Shown: positions 44,390 to 55,042 of the stretch, piece after piece
How positions within the stretch are numbered: the stretch's first letter is position 1
Layout: each line of letters opens with the position of its first letter
Assembly (NCBI GenBank): GCA_910890315.1
Contig: CAJVGD010000013.1
Coordinates: 372,001-436,000, forward strand
DNA: 64,000 nucleotides
Direction of reading: 5' to 3'
Origin: Serendipita indica DSM 11827
Lineage: Eukaryota > Basidiomycota > Agaricomycetes > Sebacinales > Serendipitaceae
Notes under the pieces: model-generated
Told to the model about the DNA's origin: nothing
Databases searched by the model: none
Seen by the model: the letters and a program-made list of their open reading frames with translations, nothing else
Translations under genes and position numbers: made by a program

Positions 44390-47090
44390 CTCTCATCCCC
44401 TGAATGTTGCGTGTACCCGACAACGTTCTGCTGTCAACCCACTCGACTCCCCTAATGGTCTGTTCGCGTCTCGCTTTTTGTCTCGATCTCGTCACCAGGT
44501 TTGTAAGCCTCCTGTCATTCAAGACTTTTGTCACGGAGCTCGTCTGATGTGGCGAGGGAGACTGCGAGCGTTGATATGTGGCACTATCACCAACGTCGCA
44601 TTCATCCACCGTGCGTCCAACTCATTGAATCGCATTTCCCTTTATATTCTCGGTTATAGCACCTATAGGCACCTGTTGTGATAGTTACACGTAATATGAT
44701 ATACTTGCATAGCTCTTGCTGGGCGGTTCTGCTCGACCAGACCTCGTACAATAACGGAACATTGGCGTGCTCGACATGGCGACTCAACCTGTAACCCATG
44801 AGTGCCGATGCAACGTCTGAAACAGCGTTATACTATACTTTTGTACCGGTAAAATTCATTGCGCAGGGACTCGGCTCTTTGCGGTAAGTCTGACCATCGA
44901 AGGTCAAACGAATGTGTCGGTTTGCTCAATTCTGCGGCGATTTTTGTCGCCGTATGTGCCAGAGAGTCCCAGTGTGATAAAAGTGACCGCGTCTGCTCAA
45001 GAAATGAGTTCAGATCGTCACTTGCATCGAACAAGTGTTCGATTGCGAGATAATGGGTCTGATACTACGCAAGAGACCTATCAAGGGAGTATTTGTGAGA
45101 ACGTTGAAGCCGTAAGCGAGGAGAACTGACGGCTTTTATTCCAAGCGGTAATATCGCCCACCACGTCAACGCCCAATCCAATTGCGGGGATCAGAATTCG
45201 GGCAGGTAGTTTAAGGATCAGGTTATCATTCGCGTAGATTCGTGCCAACTCTTGAACTTTGACTTGAATATCCGTGAGCAGCATGTGTGCCTTGCCACTG
45301 TTCTCCCTGGTATCCAACAAACCCTCTATTTTCTTGCATAATTCCTCGGCATTGCGGGTAATCTCCTTCCGGAGCTTATGGTTCAGCGCCGGTAAGTCTA
45401 GGCATCTTGTCCAGGCAGGAAACATAACATACGGAGAGTATGGAGGCCTCGTTCTCGGAAATCTTTCTCCATGTTTCGCCAATTTCCGTGGATAACGGTT
45501 CGATGATACGCTGTAGCGCTCTCACATTGATAGTCGCAGGATCGGATAATGTGGCACATAATTGGGAGGTAGCGTTGTGGTACCGATCAGCGGCACCAAT
45601 GACAAGCGTGAGAGTTTCCAAATGTTTTTTCGCTTGAGTGGTTGTCTTTGCTAGTAAAGCTCGTGATTTTCTGTCATCCGAGCTAGAGATTTCGCGTAAG
45701 CCATGATTTTAACCCTTGTAGTTCTATAATACGCACGAAGCGAGTGACCAATCAGTAGTCCGCTCACCAACTTGCGGGATCGCAGCGACAACGGACTCAA
45801 TTGAGAGTTCGCTAATGGGAGACTCCATGACCAGAGCTAGTGAGTAGTCTAGACAGGTGTGTGGGGTGTAGCCCGAGGAATGGGCCCTGATGGGAGCATT
45901 AGTATGGGCAGCCTGCAGGATATGGTTAGGAAGGGGCACCTTTGTCATCAATGGCCCCAAAACTTAATGAGGAGGCAATGCGGAGAGGCATTTGAAATGA
46001 CTCAATAGAAGAGTTAACCTTGCAACTTCAAAGCGTTGCTGGTTATCCCACAATAGCGCGGATGAACGGAGATGACATCGCATTCGGACAGTGAACCCAC
46101 CTTATTTGTGAGGTAGTCAAATACGTCCGCCGAGTATCATGATAGAATCATCGAATGGCATTGCAGCCGTTGAATGGAGATCCACTCGTGCCAATGACGC
46201 CGTAGCCAGTTTGTAGTTGTTGCACCTGCATCAGTATATTCTGATGAATACCTAATGTAGGAGACATGGTCAAAGATCTAAGTCCTCGTCCGGATCTTCA
46301 TCGTCCATGTCGTCTGCCGAGTCTGGATCATAGTAGATAATCCCTCCTGTCGCTGGGCCGGAGGCAGAAGGCGTAGATGGGTGATGCTGACCTGTATGTG
46401 CATAAGGAAGCGGGACTTGGGCGCGCGCAGTTTGCTGCTCTTCCGTGAGTGACAAATTGAAGCTGAGATTTTGCGTCGGGTCGAGTGAGGCCTTTGCCTA
46501 TGCAACGTCAGACAAGGTTTTATAGGGAAAAAAGCGCATACGGAGGTAGAGTCTATATCCTCAGCAGCCTTTCGGCCTCCAAAACACGATTGCAGACTCT
46601 CGAGTTCGCCGAGTTTGCATACTAAGAGTGGCTGACTTCGCGAGTCGTTCCAATTCGTGATACCCTCGAGCGATCGATCGACTCCTTTGCGCATCCCCCC
46701 TCCCGTGCGCCGGATGACCTCGACGACCACTTCGTTCTCCGAGTCGTAGGCTGATCTTTCGTCAGCTTGCGGATCCGATCAGCAGAAAAGCATACCTGAA
46801 TCTATCCCATATACGAGGTTTTCTGCCTCTTTCCTCTCCCTATGGGTAAATCGTGTGAAGATGGTATAAAACTTTGGGTCAGGGTCCATCGTCGTGGGAG
46901 GACTGAGGAGAAAAGTCTTTGATATGTGACGAAATAGTTGCGGCGAGTGTAGCCGAAGATATGTGATCGAGGATGAGAACGAAGTGCTCATCAGGCTTGG
47001 AATGACCCGTGAGCTTGAGGCATCTGCTCGAGTCGGGGAACTCGAAGTACAGAGCATTAGTCGGGATGACCCTACAATTGCAAATATTAG
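44390..47090. repeat. tandem duplication, unit B (2.7 kb)
   Basis: Second unit of the duplication. Its right end (about 47090) falls inside the intron before ELP5 exon 3, so the intact gene straddles the boundary. This explains why unit A has only the 3' half of ELP5. The unit also holds the decayed coiled-coil copy. Confidence 0.75.
44828..45828 (-). pseudogene. decayed copy of the coiled-coil gene
   Basis: Pieces in three frames match the intact copy at 42.1-43.1 kb: SIESVVAAIPQVGERT near the start, ATSQLCATLSDPATINVRAL in the middle, PALNHKLRKEITRNAEELC, and a C-terminal SFDLRWSDLPQRAESLRNEF. Frame changes and an early stop after about 35 codons interrupt it, so it is probably not functional. 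Confidence 0.7.
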
Positions 47091-47602
47091 CCCCGGGTGT
47101 TAAAACAGGGTTCCTTCCACCTGAATGCACTTTGAGCCTGTCGACGAGGCTGTGGAGAAGCGCCAATGCGGCGACCTCACCGTATAGGAACACCAGCATC
47201 TCCATAGAGTCCACATGAAACATTATTGGGTGGTTTTCTAAGGGATCTGTGAGTTAATGAGAACTAGGAACTGGATAACGCACTCGATTGTAGGATCCTC
47301 ATCCAATCCTCCTCTATATATTTAATATCTCCGCATTGATCATGATCAGGGAACCTCGAATGGTCGGTATAGTCCTTCACAATTAGTTTTCCTGTTGCCA
47401 CGGCCAGCGTATCCTCCCGAATGAATGTCGAAGGCGCGTGTAGAAAGGTCGCTAGTACGATAGTCCTAGATTTCGGCCCCTCTTCTTGCAGTGTTGTGGA
47501 TAGGACATGCCGAAGCAGTGGGATAGCTGAGCAGCTCAGGTCGTGTTCGATCAAGAGGAATGGCGATGGTTTCGACGAAATGAGCGCATCTTGAAGGATC
47601 AT
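46270..47602 (-). CDS. ELP5: Elongator complex subunit Elp5 (Iki1 family)
   Basis: Five exons join in phase to 385 aa: 47602-47284, 47246-47121, 47071-46796, 46750-46542 and 46497-46270. The N terminus (MILQDALISSKPSPFLLIEH) and LLRHVLSTTLQEE match fungal Elp5. The middle has MSTSFSSSITYLRLHSPQ and FYTIFTRFTHRERKEAENLV. The second half has NEVVVEVIRRTGGGMRKGVD, and the C terminus has the family signature NLSFNLSLTEEQQ, ARAQVPLPYAHTG, IIYYDPDSADD and the acidic DEDPDEDLDL. Elp5 forms the Elp4-6 ring of Elongator, which modifies wobble uridines of tRNA. The 3' half was copied into the neighbouring tandem unit. The start at 47602 was chosen because it is the first ATG in the family-matching frame. 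Confidence 0.85.
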
Positions 47603-47941
47603 TCGATAATAACGCAGTGCCTGGCAAGTAGTCTTCAGATTTAGTGTTCGATACGTCGATAAAGTCGAGTTCAAAAGGCCGTCGCTAAATGGGTCACTAG
47701 GACATTCGTGGAATCAACAAACAAAGAACCTCTGAGTGGTCAGTTCTTAGCTTTCCCTTGTATATGGGCATGGTGATCAATGAGAGTCGTCTACGTCGGC
47801 CCCATTCAGGACTTCCGGGAACTTCTTTGCGCAATGAAGAGTGAACGAGCTGATTAAAGGAACCAGGTCTGGTTTACTCGATGGGTCCAAGTATAGCAGT
47901 CCCATTACAATCGGATTCAAGAAGCAGATGTCAATCAGTGC

Positions 47942-50192
47942 CTACGTTGCAGGAGCTGCGGGCCCTGCACCTTGTTCTTCTGGTTTCAGCGCTGGTGCCG
48001 CAGCCGTCTCCATCTTCTTCTTCATCATGCTCACTGAAGACAGATTGTTAGCACAAGGCTATTAGATCGGAGGTTTCGTCACTCACCTTCTCGAGAGATG
48101 GTTCCGGTATTCATCCAACCATCCGGGAACGCCTGGAGAACCTTTTTGTACAACTCTTTGCGCTGACTTTGTTCGGAGACGACTTCTTTCGACCCCTCCA
48201 GGAAGCTATATGACGAGTCAATTTCGACTCAGACAAAATAACAAGAGACTCACTTCTTGTCGTTGGTTAGAGTGCATACTTCGTTGCTGAGCTGAACGAG
48301 CGCCCATAGATAGCCGCGCATGGCCTCGTTGAGGCGATATCGTTGACCGGGTGCTTTATCCTTATCGTCGTCACCTTCATCATCACCCTCGTGGTCCATA
48401 TCAGGTGCAGCGACTGGGGCCTGCGTTGGAGCTGCTGGACCCGTATGCTCTACACCCTCCATCCCGACGCCACCTTCGGTCTTTCTTCTTGCCTTTTTCT
48501 CCTCCCACATTGCAACGTTCCGATGGTACTCGCTTTCTGCGTTTTCAAAGCCCTCATCAACGAGCTTTTTGAGCTCTTCGAGTAGCACATTTTGTCGCTC
48601 GTGGACCAGTCGCACATGGTCCTTATAGACGAGCCGCTTGGTGAGCTTCATCATCGTGAAACGGTTGTAGGGAAAGATGGTTGGCAAAAGGTTGAAAAAG
48701 TTGTCATTGTAGTCACCAACCGTAATGGCTTGAATGGCGACATCTGTAAGAATGGGCTTGAGATCGGGAGGGAATTTGCCCTTGATAGCGAAATCGTGCT
48801 TTTTAATGGCAGCTTGAAGGTTTTCTATTGCGACTTGCAACTCTGGATGGAAAGATCCCTACAAACCTGATCAGCCTTTATGGTAAGAAGGTTGAAATTG
48901 ACATACGGTAGCTCCCAACTTTCGTCTTTTCGGGTCAGCTCCATCTGCGGGGGGAGACGCCTCTCGCTTCCTTTTGTGCCCGTTGCCATTTGTACCATCT
49001 GCATCCCCAGTGCCAAATGGTGGCGTCGCCGTTTGCTCGTGCGGGTCTATTCCAAGACCAATCCCAGCACCAAGATCCATAGAGGCAGCAATAGCTGCCT
49101 GAGCTCGGACATCGTCGTGATGTTTGTCTCCGAGCGGGTAACTGAGCAGAGTCCGTGCAATCAACGTCGCGCTCAGAGGACCAGAGGCACGTTTAGGCGG
49201 CCGTCCGGGACCACGCTTGGTACTGCTCAAGCCTCCATTTGGCCCACCAAAGGTATTGTTGGGATTGTTGGGATTACCGTATGCATTACCGCCAGTATAG
49301 TGAGAGGGTGGAGGAGTGGATTGCTCGACAAGAGCGACGTCTCCAGCAGACACGTAGAATCCTTGTAGGGTTGTTTGAGCAAAGTGGGTTCGCTCGTCAA
49401 TCGCGAGATCGACATCGTCGATAAATGGGTCGTCCAAGTCGTAGTCTCGATTTCGTCTCTACAGAAAGGGGTTCCAGAGTGAGCACAGGCGTTCACTAGG
49501 AACAAATTGCTTACTCTACGCCTCTTTGGAGCAGCACCAGGCTCTACTCCATCAAGCCCTGCAACAACCTGCGCAGGCGGCTCAGGCGGCTCGTCGTCAT
49601 CGTCACTGTCACTCGAATCCTTTTCAGGAGGGGGAGGAGTTGGTAATCGTTGACCAGTGCCTTTTGCCAAGGCTAATACGTCCACTTCGTACTGCTCGGG
49701 GTCGTCAATAAAAAACTCCAGTCGAACCGTGGGCTGTGGTGGTGGTCGAACTGGAAGTTGAGGAGGGGGGGAATCAGCTTTCGCGTGCTTTGGAGCCTGT
49801 GTAGACTTTGGCTTTTGAGATATGTCGGCCGGTGGGTGGTGCAAGTCCATCATCATTGCGTCCGCACCGACAGGAGCAGTATTTGCAGGCCTTCCACTTG
49901 TACCACTGGGCGTTACCGTCATGCGGTGTCCAGGAGTCGGCGAAACACTTGCACTTGTCGGGCCGTTGGTTGTCGGTGTCCTTGGGGGATCATGGTCGAG
50001 TTTGGTATCCCCAGAATACGCTCCTCCGTCAAGATATCCACGCTGAGAGACAAATTCTTGGGTCCCACGCGCTGGAAGCTGTCCACTGGCCGTAGAACCG
50101 CGAGGGCTGCCTTGGAGGAGTTGCGCTTCGACAGCACCCTCCGTCTCTGAATCATCATCAATTACAATCACGGTTCGGTCTGGATCTGCCAT
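47942..50192 (-). CDS. HPC2: HPC2/ubinuclein-like subunit of the HIR histone chaperone
   Basis: Five exons join in phase to 681 aa: 50192-49515, 49458-48907, 48858-48254, 48205-48087 and 48033-47942. The Pro/Ser-rich N-terminal half contains VRLEFFIDDPEQYEVDVLAL. The Hpc2-related domain spans exons 1-2 (RNRDYDLDDPFIDDVDLAID, then FAQTTLQGFYVSAGDV). A ubinuclein middle domain follows (GKFPPDLKPILTDVAIQAIT, YNDNFFNLLPTIFPYNRFTM, KLTKRLVYKDHV). A short stretch reads like an AT-hook (KRGPGRPPKR). In yeast, Hpc2 works with Hir1-3 and Asf1 to deposit H3-H4 outside replication and to repress histone genes. It should be nuclear. It lies downstream-to-upstream with ELP5 on the same strand, with about 340 nt between them. 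Confidence 0.85.
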
Positions 50193-50721
50193 TTCGCAGT
50201 GTCCCTATGAGCCAGTCACAGCGTCGGTCGCGCGGTCGTGATGGCAGAGTTCAAGTTTGCTTGGAACAGTCGCAACCATATATAATACGGTCATCAATAT
50301 TGACATTACAGATCATCATTAGAGATACACGCAAGATGAGTGAAATGACGACGTCCTACTCCTGCCGAAAGCGAAACACGAATGTCTAGATGGAAGAATC
50401 ACTGGCTAGTCTAAACCGTGGAGCTTGCCATCCCATTCGAACCAAAGGTGTTGGCTATTCTGGAAAGTGCTCGACATGTCGTCCCGTCGTGTCCTACTCG
50501 GTCGCACAACGATGGCGCACGCAGCCATTTTGGACAGCTTCGACTTGAGTATTGTACCATGACCACAATCCGCCTCGCATACAGTGTGCTCCACTGCAGA
50601 TACAAGTAATTCAAAGGGTTTATTGGCGGCGGGTCGCGGGAGCCAAGCAGGATGTTCGAGACCCCGAGCCGCTTGCACGTAGATGTGTATTTTACTAGCA
50701 TCTATTCAAGAATGAGTTCCG
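50193..50721. other. intergenic, nothing recognised
   Basis: About 530 nt between HPC2 and the next - strand gene. It should contain the HPC2 promoter and the 3' end of the neighbour. Short frames on both strands have no domain. Confidence 0.4.
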
Positions 50722-51818
50722 TCAAGAGTTAGAAGCACAGCACAGACCAGCCTCTTCGACGAATGTATTCATATTCCCTATTCCGACGATGAGTGACCTC
50801 AAAGCAGACGCGTGCTGCTTCTGTATCGCATCATTTGAGCGTGCATTCTCGTTGGCGAACGGCGATGGTGGTACTGTGGGTTGACGAAAGTGCCCAGAGG
50901 TGGATACGGTTATTTGCCCTGAGGGTTTAAGGAGTGTTTGATCATCACTGAAGGGCGTGAAAGAGCGAGGAGGAGCTTTCTGGCTTAGCATTTCTGCCCG
51001 TTGAGAGGTCTGAGAGGTTTCAATTTGAGGATGCTCGTCAATAGACGATTCGTCGTCGCTGTCGGGTGGAAAAGACTGAGACTCTGTGTGATCTAAATCC
51101 GACCCCGCTGTCGCAGGATTGTTTATTGTCCAACTGACTGGACTTGATGCGCAGGCGTCCCTGGTATCAGAAGCAGGCCCAGGTTGCTTGACGTCGGAGT
51201 TTCCTGGGAAAGCGGTATCGAATAATATGACACGTTTTGGGATGCTCAGACTCCCGAGCACGATCGCCATACGAAACTGGCCAGCAGGTGAGAGTGATAC
51301 GTCGCTCTCCGCTGCGCGTTTGACCACCATGTTTATATCTTCTTTGAGTCGTCCTAGTGCTTTGAGAAGCTGTCGAGCCTTAAGCCTTTACCGCTAGGTA
51401 TAAGTTGCACTGACTTCGTCTCGTTTTCTGGACGCCTTCTGATTCTGATGCATCTTCAATAATCATGAAAGAGCACGCAGGGACAGCCATACCTCGTCAC
51501 GCAGGCTGGCGAGTTTAGCGATCGGGCTGCGCGGGTCGCTCAGTATGACGCGTATGAAGCACGTTTTTGTATGTCTCACAGAGGAATCTGATTCGTAAAA
51601 AAGAGAACTTGCTCCAACGAAGCATATGCCAAGCGTTGCACAAGTTGTGAATCGAACAATGTGTCTTCTGAGATCACTACGTCACAGATCTCCATCAACT
51701 GCTCATTCTTGACGGCCGAAGCGCCCTCCAAGGGTGGGCCGCTTTCTTGTAAGCCTCCAATCGTAGTTTGAAGCGGTGAGCTCGTGGATATTGTCGTCGC
51801 ATTGTGTTCATTGGGCAT
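50722..51818 (-). CDS. hypothetical protein with helical core and disordered C-terminal half
   Basis: Four exons join in phase to 323 aa: 51818-51580, 51538-51493, 51453-51415 and 51369-50722. The N terminus (MPNEHNATTISTSSP) leads into an ordered helical region (NEQLMEICDVVISEDT, SQLVQRLAYASLEQVLFF, IAKLASLRDEMHQNQ, LLKALGRLKEDINMVVKRA, then LSPAGQFRMAIVLGSLSIPK). The rest is Ser/Pro/Asp-rich. Heptad-like spacing suggests a short coiled coil. No family is recognised. It is transcribed divergently from the F-box gene, with about 150 nt between the starts. Confidence 0.6.
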
Positions 51819-51971
51819 AATTTTGTACTGTAGAAATGTGTGATGTATGCCCAATTGGTTGATGGGCAACGTGGTCAGGACCAAGGTCGCAAGTTTGAAC
51901 CGGCCCACGTCGGCTGGATGGATGAAGCGACGCTGGCGGATAAGATAACTCACGGGATATACGATCTATCT
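51819..51971. promoter_or_regulatory. shared divergent promoter region
   Basis: Only 153 nt separate the ATG of the unknown - strand gene (51818) and the preferred ATG of the F-box gene (51972). In-frame ATGs of the F-box frame inside it (51843, 51921) mean the start could be further upstream. No clear motif is seen. Confidence 0.35.
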
Positions 51972-53480
51972 ATGGATCAAACACAACAAACAATATCTTT
52001 CCGCTTGGCAGACTTGCCCATCGAATTGACTCAAGAAGTTGTTCAACACCTCACCCATGACTCGAAAGCATTATACGCACTCAGTCTTGTAAACAGACAA
52101 ATGGGTAGCCTGTGCACACCGGTTCTATATTCAGCAATCAAACTACGCGACTCCACCATGACCCGGCAGCACCAACTCTTCACGACCCTGGCTGAATCCA
52201 GAGACCGACTTCAGCTGATTAGGTCCCTCAGTGTCATAATTGGGCCACCCCACTACTCACACGGCTATCTCATGTACGCTCTTCTTGAGCTTCTGCCCTC
52301 AATGTCTCAGCTGCGGGATCTCGCGGTTTTGAGAACTCCATCCATGGACATGGATCTCTATCCTACAATCAAGTATTTGGGAAAATCTTCACAGATTGCA
52401 GCATTCCTAGAGGAAAACTGCGGAGTTGTATCCCCAACCCTCACATCCCTCCAACTCGAAATACCGCTTCCGACTGGTTTGTTTCAACCTCTAGACTTTC
52501 AAAAAGGCAAGATAAGACTCAGGTCGCTCGAACTAATGTACCCTTATGCCGTACAAAGTGCGAGAGACCTGGTCAGTCCCTCTCTAGAACGTCTAGCAAT
52601 CAACGGAGACGTTGTTCTCTTGAATAATCTATTCAAAGTAGCGTACATAGATAAAGAGGACGCAACAGTGACAACTTTTTCTCCAACCCATCTCTATCTG
52701 GATAACCATTCGACTCTCCCGCTCTGGCGATCCAGAATGCGCTTGGCTGGTGAATCTATGTCAGGAAATACATCGTTACAACTCCCAGATACCTCCCGTC
52801 TGAGGTCTCTCGAGATCTCCAGCTCGCTCGTCGACGAGCTGGCGAACTTGGACAAACGTCCAACCACAGCCTTGGACACTACTCCATCCTCTCACTCCCG
52901 TTTCTCATCTGTCACTCACCTCGGCATCTTTTCTCCTCCACTCGCCGAGCCAAACTATGCAATCGAACGACGTTTCCTTAGAATGTGGTCAGAAGAAACG
53001 CAAACATCGTCGAGCAATATGGTTCGAATCTTGTCAAGCTTTCCAAACCTTCGCTCGCTCTCTTTGCAACGCGAAGACGTCGGCGATTGGCCTGACCGAG
53101 TTGTGGATGCTGTCCGGAGGAGTGGCGGGCCGTCAAGCATCTCATTACTCCCAGGAATGGAAGATCCACTCACCACACTACTCACTTTGCTGAGGGTAAC
53201 TTGCCCCTGGCTGGAAGTCGTGCTATATCGTTCTCATTCAAGCCACGCAAGCGGAATGGGCGTTCTTGATCGTGAAAGCGGCAGATGGAACTACCAAGCT
53301 ATCGAGGACGAAGGTGCGCTTACAGTAGAAGCTTGGCTATCCCCTCTGACCACTCTCCAGAATGTAGTCGATATTGGACGACTGTCTAAGAACAAAGCAT
53401 GGATGGAACAGGCGAAGGATCACATAAACATTCGAGCTAGCAGATCGTACAGTCCAATCGTACAACGACCCTGTATATAG
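51972..53480 (+). CDS. F-box protein, long single-exon
   Basis: A single frame from the ATG at 51972 (MDQTQQTISFRLADLPIELT) gives 502 aa. The F-box-like domain spans residues 10-55: FRLADLPIELTQEVVQHLTH, ALYALSLVNRQMGSLCTPVL. Irregular leucine-rich segments follow (MSQLRDLAVLRTPSMDMDL, LTSLQLEIPLPTGL, RLRSLELMYPYAVQSA, PNLRSLSLQREDVGDWPD). F-box proteins bind Skp1 and recruit substrates to SCF ubiquitin ligases; the substrate is unknown. The frame stays open to 51840 upstream, so the start is chosen by the F-box position. No intron is needed. Confidence 0.75.
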   Translation: MDQTQQTISFRLADLPIELTQEVVQHLTHDSKALYALSLVNRQMGSLCTPVLYSAIKLRDSTMTRQHQLFTTLAESRDRLQLIRSLSVIIGPPHYSHGYLMYALLELLPSMSQLRDLAVLRTPSMDMDLYPTIKYLGKSSQIAAFLEENCGVVSPTLTSLQLEIPLPTGLFQPLDFQKGKIRLRSLELMYPYAVQSARDLVSPSLERLAINGDVVLLNNLFKVAYIDKEDATVTTFSPTHLYLDNHSTLPLWRSRMRLAGESMSGNTSLQLPDTSRLRSLEISSSLVDELANLDKRPTTALDTTPSSHSRFSSVTHLGIFSPPLAEPNYAIERRFLRMWSEETQTSSSNMVRILSSFPNLRSLSLQREDVGDWPDRVVDAVRRSGGPSSISLLPGMEDPLTTLLTLLRVTCPWLEVVLYRSHSSHASGMGVLDRESGRWNYQAIEDEGALTVEAWLSPLTTLQNVVDIGRLSKNKAWMEQAKDHINIRASRSYSPIVQRPCI

Positions 53481-53706
53481 CGCTACATTCTCCTTGATAT
53501 CGTAGCAACTAGATGGGAGCCGAGAACTATTAGATGAAGGAAGACTTGTTCAACGTACACGCGATACTTTAAGGTCAGGTGAGCAGATCTCGTAGTAAAG
53601 GCGCGATAGGCGAGATTTGGTTTATGAGCACAGGATGACGGCAGGAGAAATTGCTGCGTAGAGGACGAACATCGTGCTACTTGCTCGTCACTTGACTTGA
53701 GGTTGT

Positions 53707-54805
53707 TTAATGGTCATGCTGTTGGCGCATGACCACACGGCGCTCCTCGGTGGCTTCAGCGAGAGCAAATGCCAGGCTGGTGGCAGCGCCAACGACACGC
53801 CACTGAGAAACAGTCTTGCCCTGGACGGCAAACCAAGAATCATCGAGAATGACCGCAAGTGCGAGTTTGACAATTCCAGCGCTCAGCGGATCAACGTCCT
53901 TGCGAGGGGTGGAGAATGAAATTAGAGTCCCCGCGGCTTGTGGGAGGAGAACTGTAGGGATGAACCAATACGAGAGCTCCTTGTAGAGATGAGTACTGAG
54001 TAGGTATGACAGTGGAGGATATGGGATCACGACGGAAGATCCACTTCCTGCTTTATCAACAGGAATCTGCGTGTCCATGAGATTATCGCTTGAGAGGAAA
54101 CAGGGTGAGTACGAACCTCATAGTATTGCCAGGGAACCATGACGTAGAGAATGAACAAAAATTCGAGAAGGACAGTGACACTCGCAATGTTCGTCGCATT
54201 GGATAGGAACTAGATATCCTGTCAGTTCGTGAAATGTTTATCGTGCAGATACTAACCTTGCGAGAGCTGTCTAGATACTCAACGGCGCGAGCGCGGAGCT
54301 GCACGCTCCGCTGTCCAGCAGCTTGGACGAGAGCATCCTTGTCTACGACGTTGGAAATGGCGGCATCGACGTTCTCGATCAAAGCGCGCACGGGTGATGG
54401 AGGTGCCGTCAGCGTCCCCGTTGCTCCCTCGGCTTCAACTTCAGGGGGTGGAGGAGTCTGCTTGTGACGCGTAGAGCCCTTGCGCTTGAGAAGGGAGGAT
54501 GTCTCAGTATCGCTGACGACAGACTGCGTCCTGAAAGGTCGGTCAACTCGATATCTCAGCATGTAAGCGGTTACGTACATAGAACTGGCGAGTCCGCTCT
54601 CTTTGCGCATCATCTTTCTTTTCGAGGTATACAACCCTCCGAACACGGGATCCTCTGAGAGGTCTTTGGCGTCCAGATGCGCTTTAATACGCGCTTGAAG
54701 TTCATCTTTTGTTCCAGAGGCATCAATAGAGAGCTTTTCAGCAATTTCCTGGAGCTCGCCCTTCCTCTTGGGCGGGAGGGGACCAGAGTACTGTACGGCG
54801 GACAT
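53707..54805 (-). CDS. SAP-domain membrane protein, unknown role
   Basis: Four exons join in phase to 317 aa: 54805-54579, 54530-54257, 54209-54117 and 54066-53707. An N-terminal SAP-type helix pair (PKRKGELQEIAEKLSIDASG, TKDELQARIKAHLD, residues 12-45) is of the sort that binds DNA or chromatin. A linker with basic and Pro-rich parts follows, then hydrophobic segments (ASVTVLLEFLFILYVMVPW, YWFIPTVLLPQAAGTLISF, IVKLALAVILDD, VVGAATSLAFALAEAT). A SAP domain joined to membrane spans suggests the inner nu­clear membrane, as with other chromatin tethers; this is inference. The C terminus is short and charged (ERRVVMRQQHDH). Confidence 0.75.
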
Positions 54806-55042
54806 GTTGCTCGCGTTCCAAGCGCGTCAAGAGAACTGTGACAACTGTTTATCGAATATATGAGGCTACCCTAAGAATTTCGGGGCGTTTGACGCGTCGG
54901 GCGAACGTGGTCGCGGGCAATGCTCGACGTGGTAGTGTCGAACTTGTTGGCCCTTTGTTTGTTCCAGTCCCGTGACTTGCAAACGCACCATAAAAATTCC
55001 CTGAAATACAATAATAAAGAAACAAAAAAGCAGTATTATTAG

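Noticed and set aside
47841-48065. A 74-codon + strand frame with Ala/Gly-rich and hydrophobic sequence
   Set aside because: It is antisense to the last two exons of the HPC2 gene, whose frame there reads KKKMETAAAPALKPEEQG.
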